From Sphingobium sp. V4 (GTDB lineage: Bacteria > Pseudomonadota > Alphaproteobacteria > Sphingomonadales > Sphingomonadaceae), in NCBI RefSeq assembly GCF_029590555.1, contig NZ_CP081001.1, positions 1,054,001 to 1,118,000 of the forward strand: DNA of 64,000 nt, given 5' to 3'. The notes beneath the pieces were generated by a model that saw only the letters and a program-made list of their open reading frames with translations, was not told the origin of the DNA and searched no databases. How positions within the stretch are numbered: the stretch's first letter is position 1; each line of letters begins with the position of its first letter. Positions 8,304 to 17,874 of the stretch are shown in pieces. The position numbers and the translations under genes were made by a program.

Positions 8304-10709
8304 ATGAAAAGAAGTAAGCTCGTGGCTTCCGTTGCTTTTCTTGGTTCTTCATCGGCGCTCGGCATCACGCCGGTATGGGCGCAAGATGCGTTGGACGATG
8401 AAAGTGCAGAGCGCCGGTCGACTGTCGGTACGTCGGACATAGTGGTGACCGCAAGGCGGGGTAACGAGACTTTGCTCAAGGTTCCTGTCCAGGTTAGTGT
8501 CGTCTCCGGCACACAACTCGCTAAAGCCCGCGCCGACGACTTGGCAAAGATCGCTGAGACGATCCCGTTTGTTTCGATTGTTCGCCTCACCAGCGGCAAT
8601 GGCGGGGGCATGACCGTTCGCGGGATCGGTAACTTCGGTGTGGACGTTGGAACGGGTCAAGCGGTCGCATTGAATTTGGATAACATCTTTGTAGGACGTC
8701 CCCGTATTGTCACTCAGTCGATGTTCGATATCCGCCAAGTGGAGGTTTTAAAAGGGCCGCAGGCACTCTATTTCGGTAAAAATAGTCCTGCAGGCGTGAT
8801 TTCAATCAAGACGGCAGATCCCGGCAGCCAACTCGAGTTTGCGGGCCGCGCCGGATATGAGTTCGGTGCGGATCAACACTATATCGAAGCGGGATTGTCG
8901 GCGCCGCTGACGAACACATTCGCTATTCGTATTGCCGGTCGATACGATAAAATGCAGGGTTATATGCGCAATAATGCGCAACCTCTGCTTTCGCCGCCGA
9001 GCCTACCTACGGCAGGTGAGATATCCCCAGGCGCTTCGAGCAAGCGAACACCGCGTGATCGCAATTGGGGAACGCGCTTTACGGCGCTATGGAAGCCGAC
9101 GGATGATTTCACGGCGCGTTTTAAATACACTCATTCGAACTATATCTCCAACGGTCAAAACAACGCCTACGAGGCTTATTGCCGTGGCTCCAGTGATAGC
9201 AGGCCTCATACCTCCGGTCTGATAGATCCTTATGCTGACTGCAACGCAGACCGAGTGACAGCGTTGGCGGATCCGATCCCCGCGCTCACTTACGGCATGC
9301 GCAATCCGCGGGACTCGCGATCGTTCATCGAGACAACGTCCGATCTGGGTGTGCTTGAGCTTTCCTACGACTTCGGGGCAGTTCTGTTGACGTCCGTCAC
9401 CGGATATTATGCGCTTAAATATGAGGGCTTGGGTAATCTGGTCAATACCAGTTATGGCGTCAATGCCACATACCAGTATGAAAAGTCGTCAGGTTTCAGT
9501 CAGGAGTTCCGGTTGCAAAGCCAATTGGAAGGTCCATTCAATTTTAGCATCGGGACGTTCTACTCAAAGGAAAAGCAGTTCAACGAAAGCGACTCCGCAC
9601 AGACCGCGCTCAGACCGGACCCCCGGCCAGGAGTGGTCAACGGTCGTCGGTTCACTTATATTCGAATATTCGACTATGATACGGACACGTATTCTGCCTT
9701 TGCACAGGGCACTCTCTCCCTTCTCGACAATGTAGAGCTATCGGGTGGTGCGCGGTACACACGGACCAAAAAGGCGGGCGAGGATGGCAATGTTTATGTG
9801 AATCCCGCCGCCGCAGCTGGTTTCCGACCGGAAGGCGATCTGTTCATCCGTAGTCAGTCAGAGAATAATATCTCGCCAGAGGCTACGTTAACCTGGCATC
9901 CTAATGAAGATCAGAACATATATCTCACGTACAAGACTGGTTATCGTTCCGGTGGTTTCTCAGCTCCAGCCGTTCTTCGTCCGATCAACACAGATGCAAA
10001 TACGCGCTTCAAACCGGAGAAGAACGAAGGCTTCGAAATCGGCTACAAGGCGCGATTGCTCGACGGACGGGCCACGTTGCAGGCGACGGCATACCGGTAC
10101 ACCTACACGAACCAGCAGGTGACCACATTCATTGCGTCCGAGTTGAGTTTCCTTACGAACAATGCCGGCAAGTCGCTAGTGCAGGGCATTGAGCTCGAGG
10201 GCACTTATCGTCCTTCGCGTAATTTGTCCTTCAACAGCTCTGTCGGCTACAATGACACTCATTTTAAGGAATTTGTCGGTGCAGCCTGCTTTGCGGCTCA
10301 AACTGTGGCGGAAGGCTGCGTCGGAGGCGTTCAGGACTTAAGCGGCAGAACCGCGCCGCGCGCACCCCATTGGGCTGCAACGCTTGGAACGGTTTACACA
10401 GTATCTGTCTCTAACGGGCTTAATCTGACGCTGAACGCTGACGCAACATATACCAGCAAGCAGAATCCGAATGACGCTCTGGCACCGGCTTCCATGGAAA
10501 CGGGCTTTGTACGCATCAACACTGGAGTTTCTGTTGAAGACGAACGCGAGCGTTGGCGGATTTCCCTTTTGGTGCGCAATCTGACAAACCAGTACAAGGC
10601 ACTATTTACCCAAGATAAGCCGGCGGCCGGAACAGGAATCCGCAACGAGTTTTCTGGAATATTTACGCGACCCCGGGAAGTCGCGTTAGAAGTCGGATGG
10701 AAATTTTAA
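8304..10709 (+). CDS. TonB-dependent outer membrane receptor (copy 1)
   Basis: An 801-residue receptor. It starts with a signal peptide (basic MKRSK, hydrophobic core, PVWAQD cleavage region), then a TonB-box-like DIVVTARRG, a plug domain with VEVLKGPQALYFGKNSPAGV, and a long beta-barrel ending in Phe. AGGGGAGG lies 5 bases before the ATG. It is predicted to import a hydrophobic or complexed substrate using TonB energy, not necessarily iron; sphingomonad catabolic clusters often carry such receptors. Two paralogues in this window (46367 and 54708) share the plug sequence and the C-terminal RxREVxLxG pattern. Confidence 0.93.
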   Translation: MKRSKLVASVAFLGSSSALGITPVWAQDALDDESAERRSTVGTSDIVVTARRGNETLLKVPVQVSVVSGTQLAKARADDLAKIAETIPFVSIVRLTSGNGGGMTVRGIGNFGVDVGTGQAVALNLDNIFVGRPRIVTQSMFDIRQVEVLKGPQALYFGKNSPAGVISIKTADPGSQLEFAGRAGYEFGADQHYIEAGLSAPLTNTFAIRIAGRYDKMQGYMRNNAQPLLSPPSLPTAGEISPGASSKRTPRDRNWGTRFTALWKPTDDFTARFKYTHSNYISNGQNNAYEAYCRGSSDSRPHTSGLIDPYADCNADRVTALADPIPALTYGMRNPRDSRSFIETTSDLGVLELSYDFGAVLLTSVTGYYALKYEGLGNLVNTSYGVNATYQYEKSSGFSQEFRLQSQLEGPFNFSIGTFYSKEKQFNESDSAQTALRPDPRPGVVNGRRFTYIRIFDYDTDTYSAFAQGTLSLLDNVELSGGARYTRTKKAGEDGNVYVNPAAAAGFRPEGDLFIRSQSENNISPEATLTWHPNEDQNIYLTYKTGYRSGGFSAPAVLRPINTDANTRFKPEKNEGFEIGYKARLLDGRATLQATAYRYTYTNQQVTTFIASELSFLTNNAGKSLVQGIELEGTYRPSRNLSFNSSVGYNDTHFKEFVGAACFAAQTVAEGCVGGVQDLSGRTAPRAPHWAATLGTVYTVSVSNGLNLTLNADATYTSKQNPNDALAPASMETGFVRINTGVSVEDERERWRISLLVRNLTNQYKALFTQDKPAAGTGIRNEFSGIFTRPREVALEVGWKF

Positions 10710-10818
10710 GTGATACTGGCCTTGGACGAGCGCTGGATCGCGATCCTGCTTGGCTGTTGCTTGCTTAATCATAGAATATGATCAACGGATAAAAGCATGT
10801 CGATAACGGAGGATAGTG

Positions 10819-11133
10819 ATGGCATCCTATTATCAGGCCACGATCGTTATCAATTCGCCTATGCGCCAGCAATTCAGCGAGGTCATGGAAGAATTTATTC
10901 CCTTGATGGGAGGCTTCGGCTTCAAAATGATGCACGCCTTTTCGACCGTTACCGACCGGGTGGGCACGTTCATTCATCTCTGGGAGATCGAGGACGCCAA
11001 CATGTTGGTGGATGGTATTCAGAAATGGCGTGAGCATGAGGATTTTCCTCGGATTTCCAAAAAGCTGTATGAGTGCATCATTTCTGAATCCATCATTCTG
11101 CTGCGTAAGGCGCCCTACTTCCAACCTGAATAG
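10819..11133 (+). CDS. Small protein, probable dimeric alpha/beta-barrel (NIPSNAP-like)
   Basis: A 104-residue protein with alternating short strands and helices. A WEIEDAN...KWREH segment resembles the WR-type core of NIPSNAP and other dimeric alpha/beta-barrel proteins. GGAGG lies 8 bases before ATG 10819; the frame also begins with GTG at 10816. It sits between the TonB receptor and an amine-dehydrogenase-like gene, all in one direction, so co-transcription is likely. Such small ferredoxin-like folds can be cofactor-free oxygenases or isomerases. The family assignment is tentative. Confidence 0.6.
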   Translation: MASYYQATIVINSPMRQQFSEVMEEFIPLMGGFGFKMMHAFSTVTDRVGTFIHLWEIEDANMLVDGIQKWREHEDFPRISKKLYECIISESIILLRKAPYFQPE

Positions 11134-11194
11134 AGTGGCTCTTGCATAGGGTGAGCTTCATGGGGGCACCGCCAAGCGACGACGGAGGAGAGCG

Positions 11195-12244
11195 ATGTTT
11201 CGGGTTATTCAATGGGCAACCGGAACGGTTGGACAGAGTGCGATCAAGGCGATCGTCGGTCGTGACGATATGCAACTGGTGGGTTGCTATGTGACGAGTG
11301 ACGCGAAGAGTGGGCGCGATGCGGGAGAAATCGCGGGCACCGGGCTGACCGGGGTGACTGCCACGACCGATAAGGCCGGGATAATCGCCATGCCGGCGGA
11401 CTGCGTGATCTATGTTCCGATTCTGCATGACATCGATGACATCTGCGCCTTGCTCGAATCTGGCAAGAATGTGGTGACCGGCTGCCCCTATAACTTTATC
11501 CCTTCCGGGCCCGAGCGCGAGCGGATTGTCGGCGCTTGCCGAAAGGGGGGATCCACGTTGCTGGGCGGGGGGATCGCGCCGGGGCAGCTGACCATCGTCC
11601 TTCCCATGCTGATGAGCACGCTCAGCACGAATATCCGCCACATTCATGTGAAGGAAGGCGGCAAGCCGGCCGAATATCCCTCACCATTACTGGTTGGAGA
11701 ACGGATGAAATTCGGCCGCTCGCTGGAAGACGCTTACGACAATCCGAACCTGCGCGGCTGGGTTCTGCCCTGGTACAGCCAGAGCCTCCAACTCATCTGC
11801 GGGAGAATGGGTTTTGCGATCGATGAGGAGATCTGCAGCCGTCACCAGGTCTGGGCCGCGACCGAGGATTTCGACACGCCTATCGGTTTCATCAAGAAGG
11901 GGACCGCTGGAGCCCAACTGTTCGAAGTGCAGGCGACAGCGCGTGGCCAGCCGGTCTTCACTTATACGAAATACTGGCCTTCCGGCGCGCCAACTGAGTG
12001 CTCGATCGCCATAGAGCGGGGTTGGGAGGTCGAAATCGAAGGAGATCCGACGCTGACATGGTCATGTCGTGGTTTCGAGGCGGCGTTTCAGGGACAGATG
12101 GACCCGCCCGTGGTCCGCGCGACAGCGAATTGCCTGGTCAACGCCGTCCCACAAACATGCGAAGCCGCACCAGGATTCGCCACGCTGGCTGAACTGCCGC
12201 CAATGAGCGGCCGCGCGGATGCAGGCCTGGGACGGGGGCAATGA
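11195..12244 (+). CDS. NAD(P)-dependent amine-dehydrogenase/dihydrodipicolinate-reductase-like protein, second copy
   Basis: A 349-residue paralogue of the protein at 4986. The N-terminal Rossmann segment is IQWATGTVGQSAIKAI, and the shared motif DAGEIAGTGLTGV corresponds to DAGELAGAGATGV in the first copy. GGAGGAG lies 5 bases before the ATG. The next gene, an APH-type kinase, starts 75 bp later, so the two are likely co-transcribed. The repeated association of this family with APH kinases in one window suggests a shared step. Confidence 0.78.
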   Translation: MFRVIQWATGTVGQSAIKAIVGRDDMQLVGCYVTSDAKSGRDAGEIAGTGLTGVTATTDKAGIIAMPADCVIYVPILHDIDDICALLESGKNVVTGCPYNFIPSGPERERIVGACRKGGSTLLGGGIAPGQLTIVLPMLMSTLSTNIRHIHVKEGGKPAEYPSPLLVGERMKFGRSLEDAYDNPNLRGWVLPWYSQSLQLICGRMGFAIDEEICSRHQVWAATEDFDTPIGFIKKGTAGAQLFEVQATARGQPVFTYTKYWPSGAPTECSIAIERGWEVEIEGDPTLTWSCRGFEAAFQGQMDPPVVRATANCLVNAVPQTCEAAPGFATLAELPPMSGRADAGLGRGQ

Positions 12245-12287
12245 TCGCGCGGCGCGAAATATGTTTTTTCGTACGCACATGACGGAC

Positions 12288-12302
12288 CAACGACATAGGT
12301 TG
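12288..12302. promoter_or_regulatory. Palindrome CAAC-N7-GTTG, variant of the operator
   Basis: CAACGACATAGGTTG has the recurring half-sites with a 7-base spacer and ends 17 bp before the kinase ATG. It may be a weak regulator site or chance. Confidence 0.2.
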
Positions 12303-12319
12303 ATTTCGAGGAGTGATGC

Positions 12320-13873
12320 ATGCAGCGGACAAAAGCGGTGAGGCCTGTCCTGCCGGAAAATGATTTCGATCATGGCCCCGCCGTGATATCGCTGTCGCGC
12401 GCAGATCTGCTTGTACTTGCGTCTATCCGGCACGGTCTACGGTCTCATGTGGCTGAAGAACTTGCGTCACCGATGGCTCGGACCATTTGCAATTTTAGCG
12501 TGGAGGCGCTCGACCGCTTGATCGCCAGTCATGAATCGTGGCCCGCGATTTTGGCGGATAGGATCAAGGAACAGGCCGGGGCCCTCGGTAAAGCCGCTGC
12601 ATTACTTTCAGGCAACGGGGCTATCGGGAAGGATGAGGCGCTCGCCATTAGCGTCGACGCCGACGCCTGCGGCGATGTAGCTCATCTACCGCTTGCCGAG
12701 CTCGAACAGGCTCACCGGGTCATTCATACTTGGCTCGAGCGGATCGCCGCGCCGTTGATGCGTGCATGCGCGGCGGGAGATCGAGAAGCGGACACGCTTT
12801 TCAGCGCATTTGCCTCTGCTTACGGCGAATCCCGGCAGAAACTCGACGATGCCTCGCAGACGAGGGCCGATCACTATGCGACAGAAGCAGAGAAATATGT
12901 CCGGGTTACCCGCGAAAGCTTCGAGCGGTATCTCATCGATCGGTTTCCTGAGCGCAAGAATCTGGCTGTTACATCTTTCAAGGAACTGCCCGGCGGATCG
13001 TCGAAGACCACGCTCCTGGTTGATGTAAAGGGCCTGGAAAGCGAGGAAGTGACGTCGATCGTGGTGCGGATGGATCGACAGGGAGGCTCCACAGATACGA
13101 AAGCGGTAAATGAGGCGCCGGTCCTTGCGGCTGCGTATAGGCACGGCTTTCCGGTGGCCGAGTTGCTTTGGGTGGAACCGGACCCGGACGCTGTGGGGCT
13201 GGCCTTTATTGCGGTGCGCAAAGTCGATGCCGAACCCGCTGGCGGGATGCAGGGCGCTGTTGCGCCGGATTGCGGCCCTGCCATCGGTATGCATATCGCC
13301 GGCATCCTGGCGCGGCTGCACGCCATGAATCCGGCCGAATTCGGCCTCCCCGAAGATACGGGCGAGCACCCAATGAGACCCCTGATCGACAATGCGAGGC
13401 GCCTGTGGCTGGAAAGCAAGCTCGAACCAGATGGGCTCATCGAATGCTGTCTGTGCTGGCTGGAGGAAAATCTGCCGCCCAGACCAGAGCGGCTCTCCCT
13501 GATACACGGTGATATCGGTGTCCATAATCTGCTAATTTCGGGCAACAGAATTGCCGCCATCCTAGATTGGGAGTTGTTCCACCTCGGCGACCCTGTCGAA
13601 GAACTTGCCTACGCCCGCAATTCCATCGAGGCCATCATGCCTTGGGACGAGTTCTTGGCCGAATACCAGCGCCATGGCGGCGGCGATTATCTGGAAGAGA
13701 CTGCACGTTATTACCGTGTCTGGGTGGCGGTCCGAAACGTGATCTACACACAGCTTTGTAAGCATGCGTTTTACACGGGTGAAAACCCTGACCTGCGATG
13801 GGCCACCTATGCGAGCTATCAGGATTCGTTGCAGCGCAGGGCGTTATCGCGAATCCTGGCGGATTGTTCGTGA
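12320..13873 (+). CDS. APH-family phosphotransferase with N-terminal helical extension
   Basis: A 517-residue protein. Residues about 200-510 form the APH/choline-kinase domain, with LIHGDIGVHNLL (HGD catalytic loop) and AAILDWELFHLGDP (metal-binding Asp). Residues 1-170 form an extra domain, rich in Ala, Leu and charged residues, of unknown role that is absent from the first kinase at 1929. Here the HGD motif is intact. As with that gene, a drug-resistance role is unlikely; a hydroxyacyl-CoA kinase role like LvaA or the APH part of ACAD10/11 is an inference from the neighbouring acyl-CoA metabolism. GAGGAG precedes the ATG by about 6 bases. Confidence 0.82.
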   Translation: MQRTKAVRPVLPENDFDHGPAVISLSRADLLVLASIRHGLRSHVAEELASPMARTICNFSVEALDRLIASHESWPAILADRIKEQAGALGKAAALLSGNGAIGKDEALAISVDADACGDVAHLPLAELEQAHRVIHTWLERIAAPLMRACAAGDREADTLFSAFASAYGESRQKLDDASQTRADHYATEAEKYVRVTRESFERYLIDRFPERKNLAVTSFKELPGGSSKTTLLVDVKGLESEEVTSIVVRMDRQGGSTDTKAVNEAPVLAAAYRHGFPVAELLWVEPDPDAVGLAFIAVRKVDAEPAGGMQGAVAPDCGPAIGMHIAGILARLHAMNPAEFGLPEDTGEHPMRPLIDNARRLWLESKLEPDGLIECCLCWLEENLPPRPERLSLIHGDIGVHNLLISGNRIAAILDWELFHLGDPVEELAYARNSIEAIMPWDEFLAEYQRHGGGDYLEETARYYRVWVAVRNVIYTQLCKHAFYTGENPDLRWATYASYQDSLQRRALSRILADCS

Positions 13874-13955
13874 TCCGTCTGTGTTCTTCTGTGAATCCCG
13901 GCATCGCTGGTGAGAGATGTAAGGAAAATGCCAGATGAGCGGAGATAGCTAGGCG

Positions 13956-14690
13956 ATGACAACGTTCATTCTCGTGCACGGCGGGCTCCATGGAGGGTGG
14001 TGTTGGGAGAAGGTGGTTCCCCATCTTGAACGCGCGGGACACAAGGCGATTGCGCCCGACCTGCCGGGATCTGGCATGGACAACATATCCCCGGAACATG
14101 TCACGCTTGAGATGACTGGCGGGTTCGTGGCTGATCTCGCTCATAGGGTAGGCGAACCGGCCGTCTTGGTTGGTCACAGCCTCGGCGGCATCACCATAAG
14201 TGACGCCGCCGAGCGGGCGGCGCATGCGGTGCTCGGGTTGGTATATGTCGCAGCGATTCTGCTTCCGAACGGAGGGCAGGCGTTCGGTAATCACAATGGT
14301 GGGAACAGCCACTCGCCGGGATTTCGCGTGAGCGATGACGGGGGCACGTTGATGGCGGATCCGGCGGCGGCTGCAGAAATATTCTATAATGGCTGCGCGA
14401 AGGAGGATGTCCGTTCCGCCGTCGCGCGGCTGATGCCGCAGCCGACGCGTCCCTTGCGCGATTGCCTGTCCATTAGCGAGGCACGGTACGGAACAGTGCC
14501 GCGTGCTTATGTCGAATGCCTCCAGGACAACGCGCATCCGCTCCATCTTCAGCGTAAACAACAGGCGGCCATGCCTTGCTGGCCCGTGTTCACCATGGAC
14601 ACGGGGCATTCCCCCTTCGTTCAGGCGCCCGAAGAATTCGCGGTCTATCTTATCGAAGCGGCGGCGGCGTTTGCGGCGAAAGCAGGCTGA
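13956..14690 (+). CDS. Alpha/beta-fold hydrolase (esterase)
   Basis: A 244-residue hydrolase beginning with FILVHGGLHGGWCWEKV (oxyanion HG motif), with the nucleophile elbow GHSLGG near residue 74 and the catalytic His in TGHSPF near residue 218. Length and motifs fit the small esterase group that includes plant methyl-salicylate esterases and the sphingomonad pyrethroid hydrolase PytH. It has no signal peptide, so it is cytoplasmic. It follows the kinase by 82 bp on the same strand. It probably cleaves an ester or lactone intermediate. Confidence 0.85.
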   Translation: MTTFILVHGGLHGGWCWEKVVPHLERAGHKAIAPDLPGSGMDNISPEHVTLEMTGGFVADLAHRVGEPAVLVGHSLGGITISDAAERAAHAVLGLVYVAAILLPNGGQAFGNHNGGNSHSPGFRVSDDGGTLMADPAAAAEIFYNGCAKEDVRSAVARLMPQPTRPLRDCLSISEARYGTVPRAYVECLQDNAHPLHLQRKQQAAMPCWPVFTMDTGHSPFVQAPEEFAVYLIEAAAAFAAKAG

Positions 14691-15076
14691 TAGGCGGGTG
14701 CCCCGGGGCGCATTCTTATACACGATCATGTGCGCCGTGGATTCTCAATCTTGCTCAGATTGTGAGGTTTGTGGTGGCCGCGCCAGCCCTCTTGAGTTCC
14801 TTGGTTGAAATCCAAGAGGGGTGAACGACAGGGGTGCGGGTCAGGACCACATACGCTACTTGATCGGCGGGCGATAAGACTGGAAAGACTCACTTCGAGA
14901 ATGCGCCTGGTGGCTATCGAACGGGCCTCAAACATCCAGTTGGTGGACAAATCCGATACCGCCATATAGTGTTCTCTGGCCCTCCGAATATCCGCACCGA
15001 GAGAGCCGCTCGATCAGGGCGAAAGAGGCGTGTTCCGGCGGGCAGTACGGTTTCTTGAAAGGGACTGCAGAAATAC
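14691..15076. other. 386-bp intergenic region with one hairpin
   Basis: No convincing gene is seen. An 8-bp inverted repeat (CCCTCTTG at 14787-14794, CAAGAGGG at 14813-14820) separated by 18 bases could form a stem after the hydrolase gene; it lacks a T-run. The rest shows no recognised signal. Confidence 0.35.
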
Positions 15077-16078
15077 ATGAAGCTGATCGAGACTTCCCCG
15101 GAGCGATTTTCCTTGCTGGCAGCGCCTGCAAGGAAGCCCTGGTCGATTCGCCGGACTACATCGATCCAATTGTCCTGGCCGGATGGCGGCGCGGGTTCGC
15201 TGCAGTTGCATGGCCACGGACGCGATCTGCTAACGCGGCGGGGTATGACGGATGTCGAGATACTGATGGCCGACAATGTGCACGCCGTCATAGATCAGGC
15301 GAATGTCATAGCCAGCATCGAAACCGTTCCCGCATTGCCTGCCGACCTGGATTTGGTTGGGCAGCATGCGCGATCGGGCTTCCGGCGCGCCATTGCGCCC
15401 GCGGTGAGCGATCCGGCGTATCGCGCCCGCCCTCTCGCGCTTTTGCTTGACGATTTCGTCGGGGCCAACATCATATCAGGCTGGATCAAAGTTAAGTGGG
15501 TGGGCCAGCATAGCGGCTGGAACCGGGGCCACATGGAGGATGTCTGCGTCGGCTATGCCGCTGGGTCGACGGCCTTTGATGATTTCACCAATCTGAAGCT
15601 CAGCTACATTGTTCCGCCGATGGAGCCGTATGACGATCCGCTCGGGTTCCACGAGCTCGGCCCGGATGTCGACGGTACGGTGAGGCGGTTGCGGCGTATT
15701 GATGTCTGGTTCGACGATGGCCGGTTGATGATGGACGCGTTGTTCCAGGATAGTGGTGTCTTGCATGACCCGGTCCATCGCTCCGCAATTCACGAGTATC
15801 GCTTGCAGGCAAGTGCGGAGCGGGCGAACGACGGATGGCGGCTCTCGTCTATATCCGCCGAACCCGGAACGCTTCCTTATACCGAGTGCCGCGGGGCACC
15901 GCTCAATCTGAAGGCCCTTGTGGGTTCGTCGCTCGCCGAACTGCGGCAGACCGTGCTGGCCGAGTTGCGCGGACCGCTGGGATGCACGCACCTAAACGAT
16001 GCCGTGCGTTCGCTATCCGAAGCAGGAATGCTCGCTGACCGGCTTCAGACTGAGGCTTTTGCGGGTCGTGGCATGTGA
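15077..16078 (+). CDS. DUF2889 domain protein
   Basis: A 333-residue protein whose C-terminal half carries the DUF2889 signature: ECRGAPLNLKALVG followed by GPLGCTHLNDAVRSL. The Cys and His in these motifs could be functional. DUF2889 proteins occur widely in catabolic clusters of Proteobacteria and Actinobacteria without a proven activity. There is no strong ribosome binding site before 15077, so the start is uncertain. No membrane segment or signal peptide is seen. Confidence 0.75.
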   Translation: MKLIETSPERFSLLAAPARKPWSIRRTTSIQLSWPDGGAGSLQLHGHGRDLLTRRGMTDVEILMADNVHAVIDQANVIASIETVPALPADLDLVGQHARSGFRRAIAPAVSDPAYRARPLALLLDDFVGANIISGWIKVKWVGQHSGWNRGHMEDVCVGYAAGSTAFDDFTNLKLSYIVPPMEPYDDPLGFHELGPDVDGTVRRLRRIDVWFDDGRLMMDALFQDSGVLHDPVHRSAIHEYRLQASAERANDGWRLSSISAEPGTLPYTECRGAPLNLKALVGSSLAELRQTVLAELRGPLGCTHLNDAVRSLSEAGMLADRLQTEAFAGRGM

Positions 16079-16188
16079 TCTGCGGTGCAGCCTGCTTTGG
16101 CCGAAGCTACAGCGTCGACGGCTCTGGCGATCTGCTTTCCGCATCGCGACGTTAGTGGCGCGATCTAAAAGTTTTATCGGAGCTTGCC

Positions 16189-16365
16189 ATGCCTTGTGAA
16201 TGGAATGAGCTCTTCGGGAATGTGGAAGCAGCGTCGAGAACGTCCTTGGTTCGCGAAGTGATGAATTACCGTGAGGATAGACGACCAATCGCACTTCATT
16301 TTATCTCGACTTTCATGGAGGGCTACGTACGTTGGTACGCTGAACGAATAGGGCACGGATACTGA
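16189..16365 (+). CDS. Possible 58-residue small protein ahead of ferredoxin
   Basis: A short frame starts at ATG 16189 with GGAG 7 bases upstream and stops 4 bases before the ferredoxin ATG, a spacing typical of translational coupling. The product has a basic, aromatic C-terminal half ([21 protein letters not shown], split here only by reading) with no recognised family. It may be a real leader or small protein, or the tail of a decayed gene. Confidence 0.3.
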   Translation: MPCEWNELFGNVEAASRTSLVREVMNYREDRRPIALHFISTFMEGYVRWYAERIGHGY

Positions 16366-16369
16366 AGAT

Positions 16370-16687
16370 ATGCCAGTTTTGAATGTAACAAATCGCGAAG
16401 GCATCGAACGAACTATCGAGTGTTCGAACGGGCTCTCCTTGATGGAAATCATCAGGAACGCGAACTTTGACGAACTTTTGGCGCTGTGCGGCGGTTGCTG
16501 CTCATGCGCGACCTGTCACGTCTACGTCGATGATGATTTCACGGAGGCGCTTCCGCCGATCAGCGATGATGAGAACGACCTGCTCGATAGCTCCGACCAT
16601 CGGCAGAGTAATTCGCGGCTTGCCTGCCAAATTTCATTTAGCGACATGCTCGACGGGCTTAAGGTTCGCATCGCACCCGAAGACTGA
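16370..16687 (+). CDS. [2Fe-2S] ferredoxin, adrenodoxin/putidaredoxin type
   Basis: A 105-residue ferredoxin with cluster ligands Cys40, Cys46, Cys49 and Cys86 in the C-x5-C-x2-C-x36-C spacing of ferredoxins that serve bacterial class I P450s and Rieske oxygenases. The motif CATCHVYV follows the third ligand. It would pass electrons from a flavoprotein reductase to a cytochrome P450, and one P450 is encoded at 39935-41134. The gene immediately downstream is a destroyed ferredoxin reductase, so this ferredoxin now needs a reductase from elsewhere. Confidence 0.92.
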   Translation: MPVLNVTNREGIERTIECSNGLSLMEIIRNANFDELLALCGGCCSCATCHVYVDDDFTEALPPISDDENDLLDSSDHRQSNSRLACQISFSDMLDGLKVRIAPED

Positions 16688-17389
16688 GGTCATGCGCCTA
16701 TCCCGGTGTAGCAGCACGGGCTCCGACACGTCGCATGAGCCTCGTCGGTCTGATCGTCATTTCCTCATGTTTAGATGTTTAGGGCAGTCGCATGAGAAGC
16801 TTTGATGTCCTGATTACATGGTGGCGCCCAGGCGGCGATCGCGTTGTGCCAGGCTAAATTTGAAGGCTCGATCGCGATCATCGGCGATGAGTCCCAGCCT
16901 CCCTATGAACGCCCGGCCGCTTTTTGGGACGAGCGCAATGTCGACATGTTGCTCAGCTGCCGCGTCGTCTCGGTTGATCCGGTCGCGTGCACAGTCACGA
17001 CCGATGACGGCGCCGCGATCGGCCAGAAATATCTGGTCTGGGCGACCGGCGGCTTGCCGCGGCGCCTGGCCTGCGCCGGCCATAACTCGGCTGGCGCGCA
17101 TATGGTGCGGACCCGGGCCGACGGCGACCGGATGTTGGCCGAAATGCCGAACGTCACCCGAGCGGTGGTGATCGGGGGTGAATATATCGGGCTCGAGGCG
17201 GCCGCGGTCCTCGCCAAGTTTGGCAAGAAGGTTGTCGTGCTCGCGCGCGTTGCTGGCGAGCCTTTGGCGCGCTTCTAGGAGGCCGAGCATTGCGCGCATG
17301 GAGTCGAGGTGTGCCTTGGTGCGCAGGTGGATTGCATCGAGGACGTCTACGGTAAGGCGATCGGCGTCCGCCTGCACGACCGCGAGGTC

Positions 17390-17641
17390 CTAGATGTTTG
17401 GTCCCGGCGATTGATGGTGCGGGTTTGATATAAATCGCCCTGGTTCATTTTCCCAGCATTTGCAGATATATTCGTAGGGTGTGAGGCCGCGCAGGGTCTT
17501 CAGGCGACGAGCAAAATTGTAGGCTGCGACAAAGTCACCAAGATGCAGCCGGAGTTGATGGTGCGTCTCGTAATGGTAGCGCTTGACGGTCGCCTCCTTG
17601 ATTGTCCGGTTCATCCGTTCGACCTGGCCATTATCCGGCAT
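17390..17641 (-). pseudogene. IS481-type transposase, C-terminal fragment
   Basis: This fragment encodes NGQVERMNRTIKEATVKRYH, carrying the third catalytic acid (Glu) of the DDE triad, and the C-terminal tail. It is the continuation of the transposase fragment at 19195-19962; the two halves were separated by the IS110-type insertion. The family is clear from the motif. Confidence 0.85.
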
Positions 17642-17874
17642 GAAGGCGGCGGCGCTTCAAGACTCGGCTGATCTTCGGATCGGCGCTATGGTGAGACCAT
17701 CCGGGTTCTGGGGCGCTGGAAGCACGTGAGTGCGGGCAGGCCGACTTAAGACCATGGGCTGTGAGCCCGAGCCGTTATTTGGCCGCCCCTGCGGTCCGCC
17801 CGGATGCGCTGCGAGCGCGAATCCGTAGTTGCCGTGTTGCCCGCACGCTTCCGATCTGAACGAGGAGGAAGATC
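17633..17874 (+). ncRNA. Candidate IS110 bridge RNA region
   Basis: The 240-bp non-coding left end of the IS110-type element, upstream of its recombinase gene, is where related elements encode the bridge RNA. No folding was computed and I did not find a convincing guide match to the target by eye, so only the position supports this. Confidence 0.3.

Noticed and set aside
12686..13525. 279-codon reverse frame opposite the APH kinase
   Set aside because: No recognisable motif and fully inside the kinase gene, whose HGD and LDWE motifs are clear.
13635..14729. 364-codon reverse frame across the hydrolase gene
   Set aside because: Composition is Arg/His/Pro rich, and the forward frame encodes a clear alpha/beta hydrolase.
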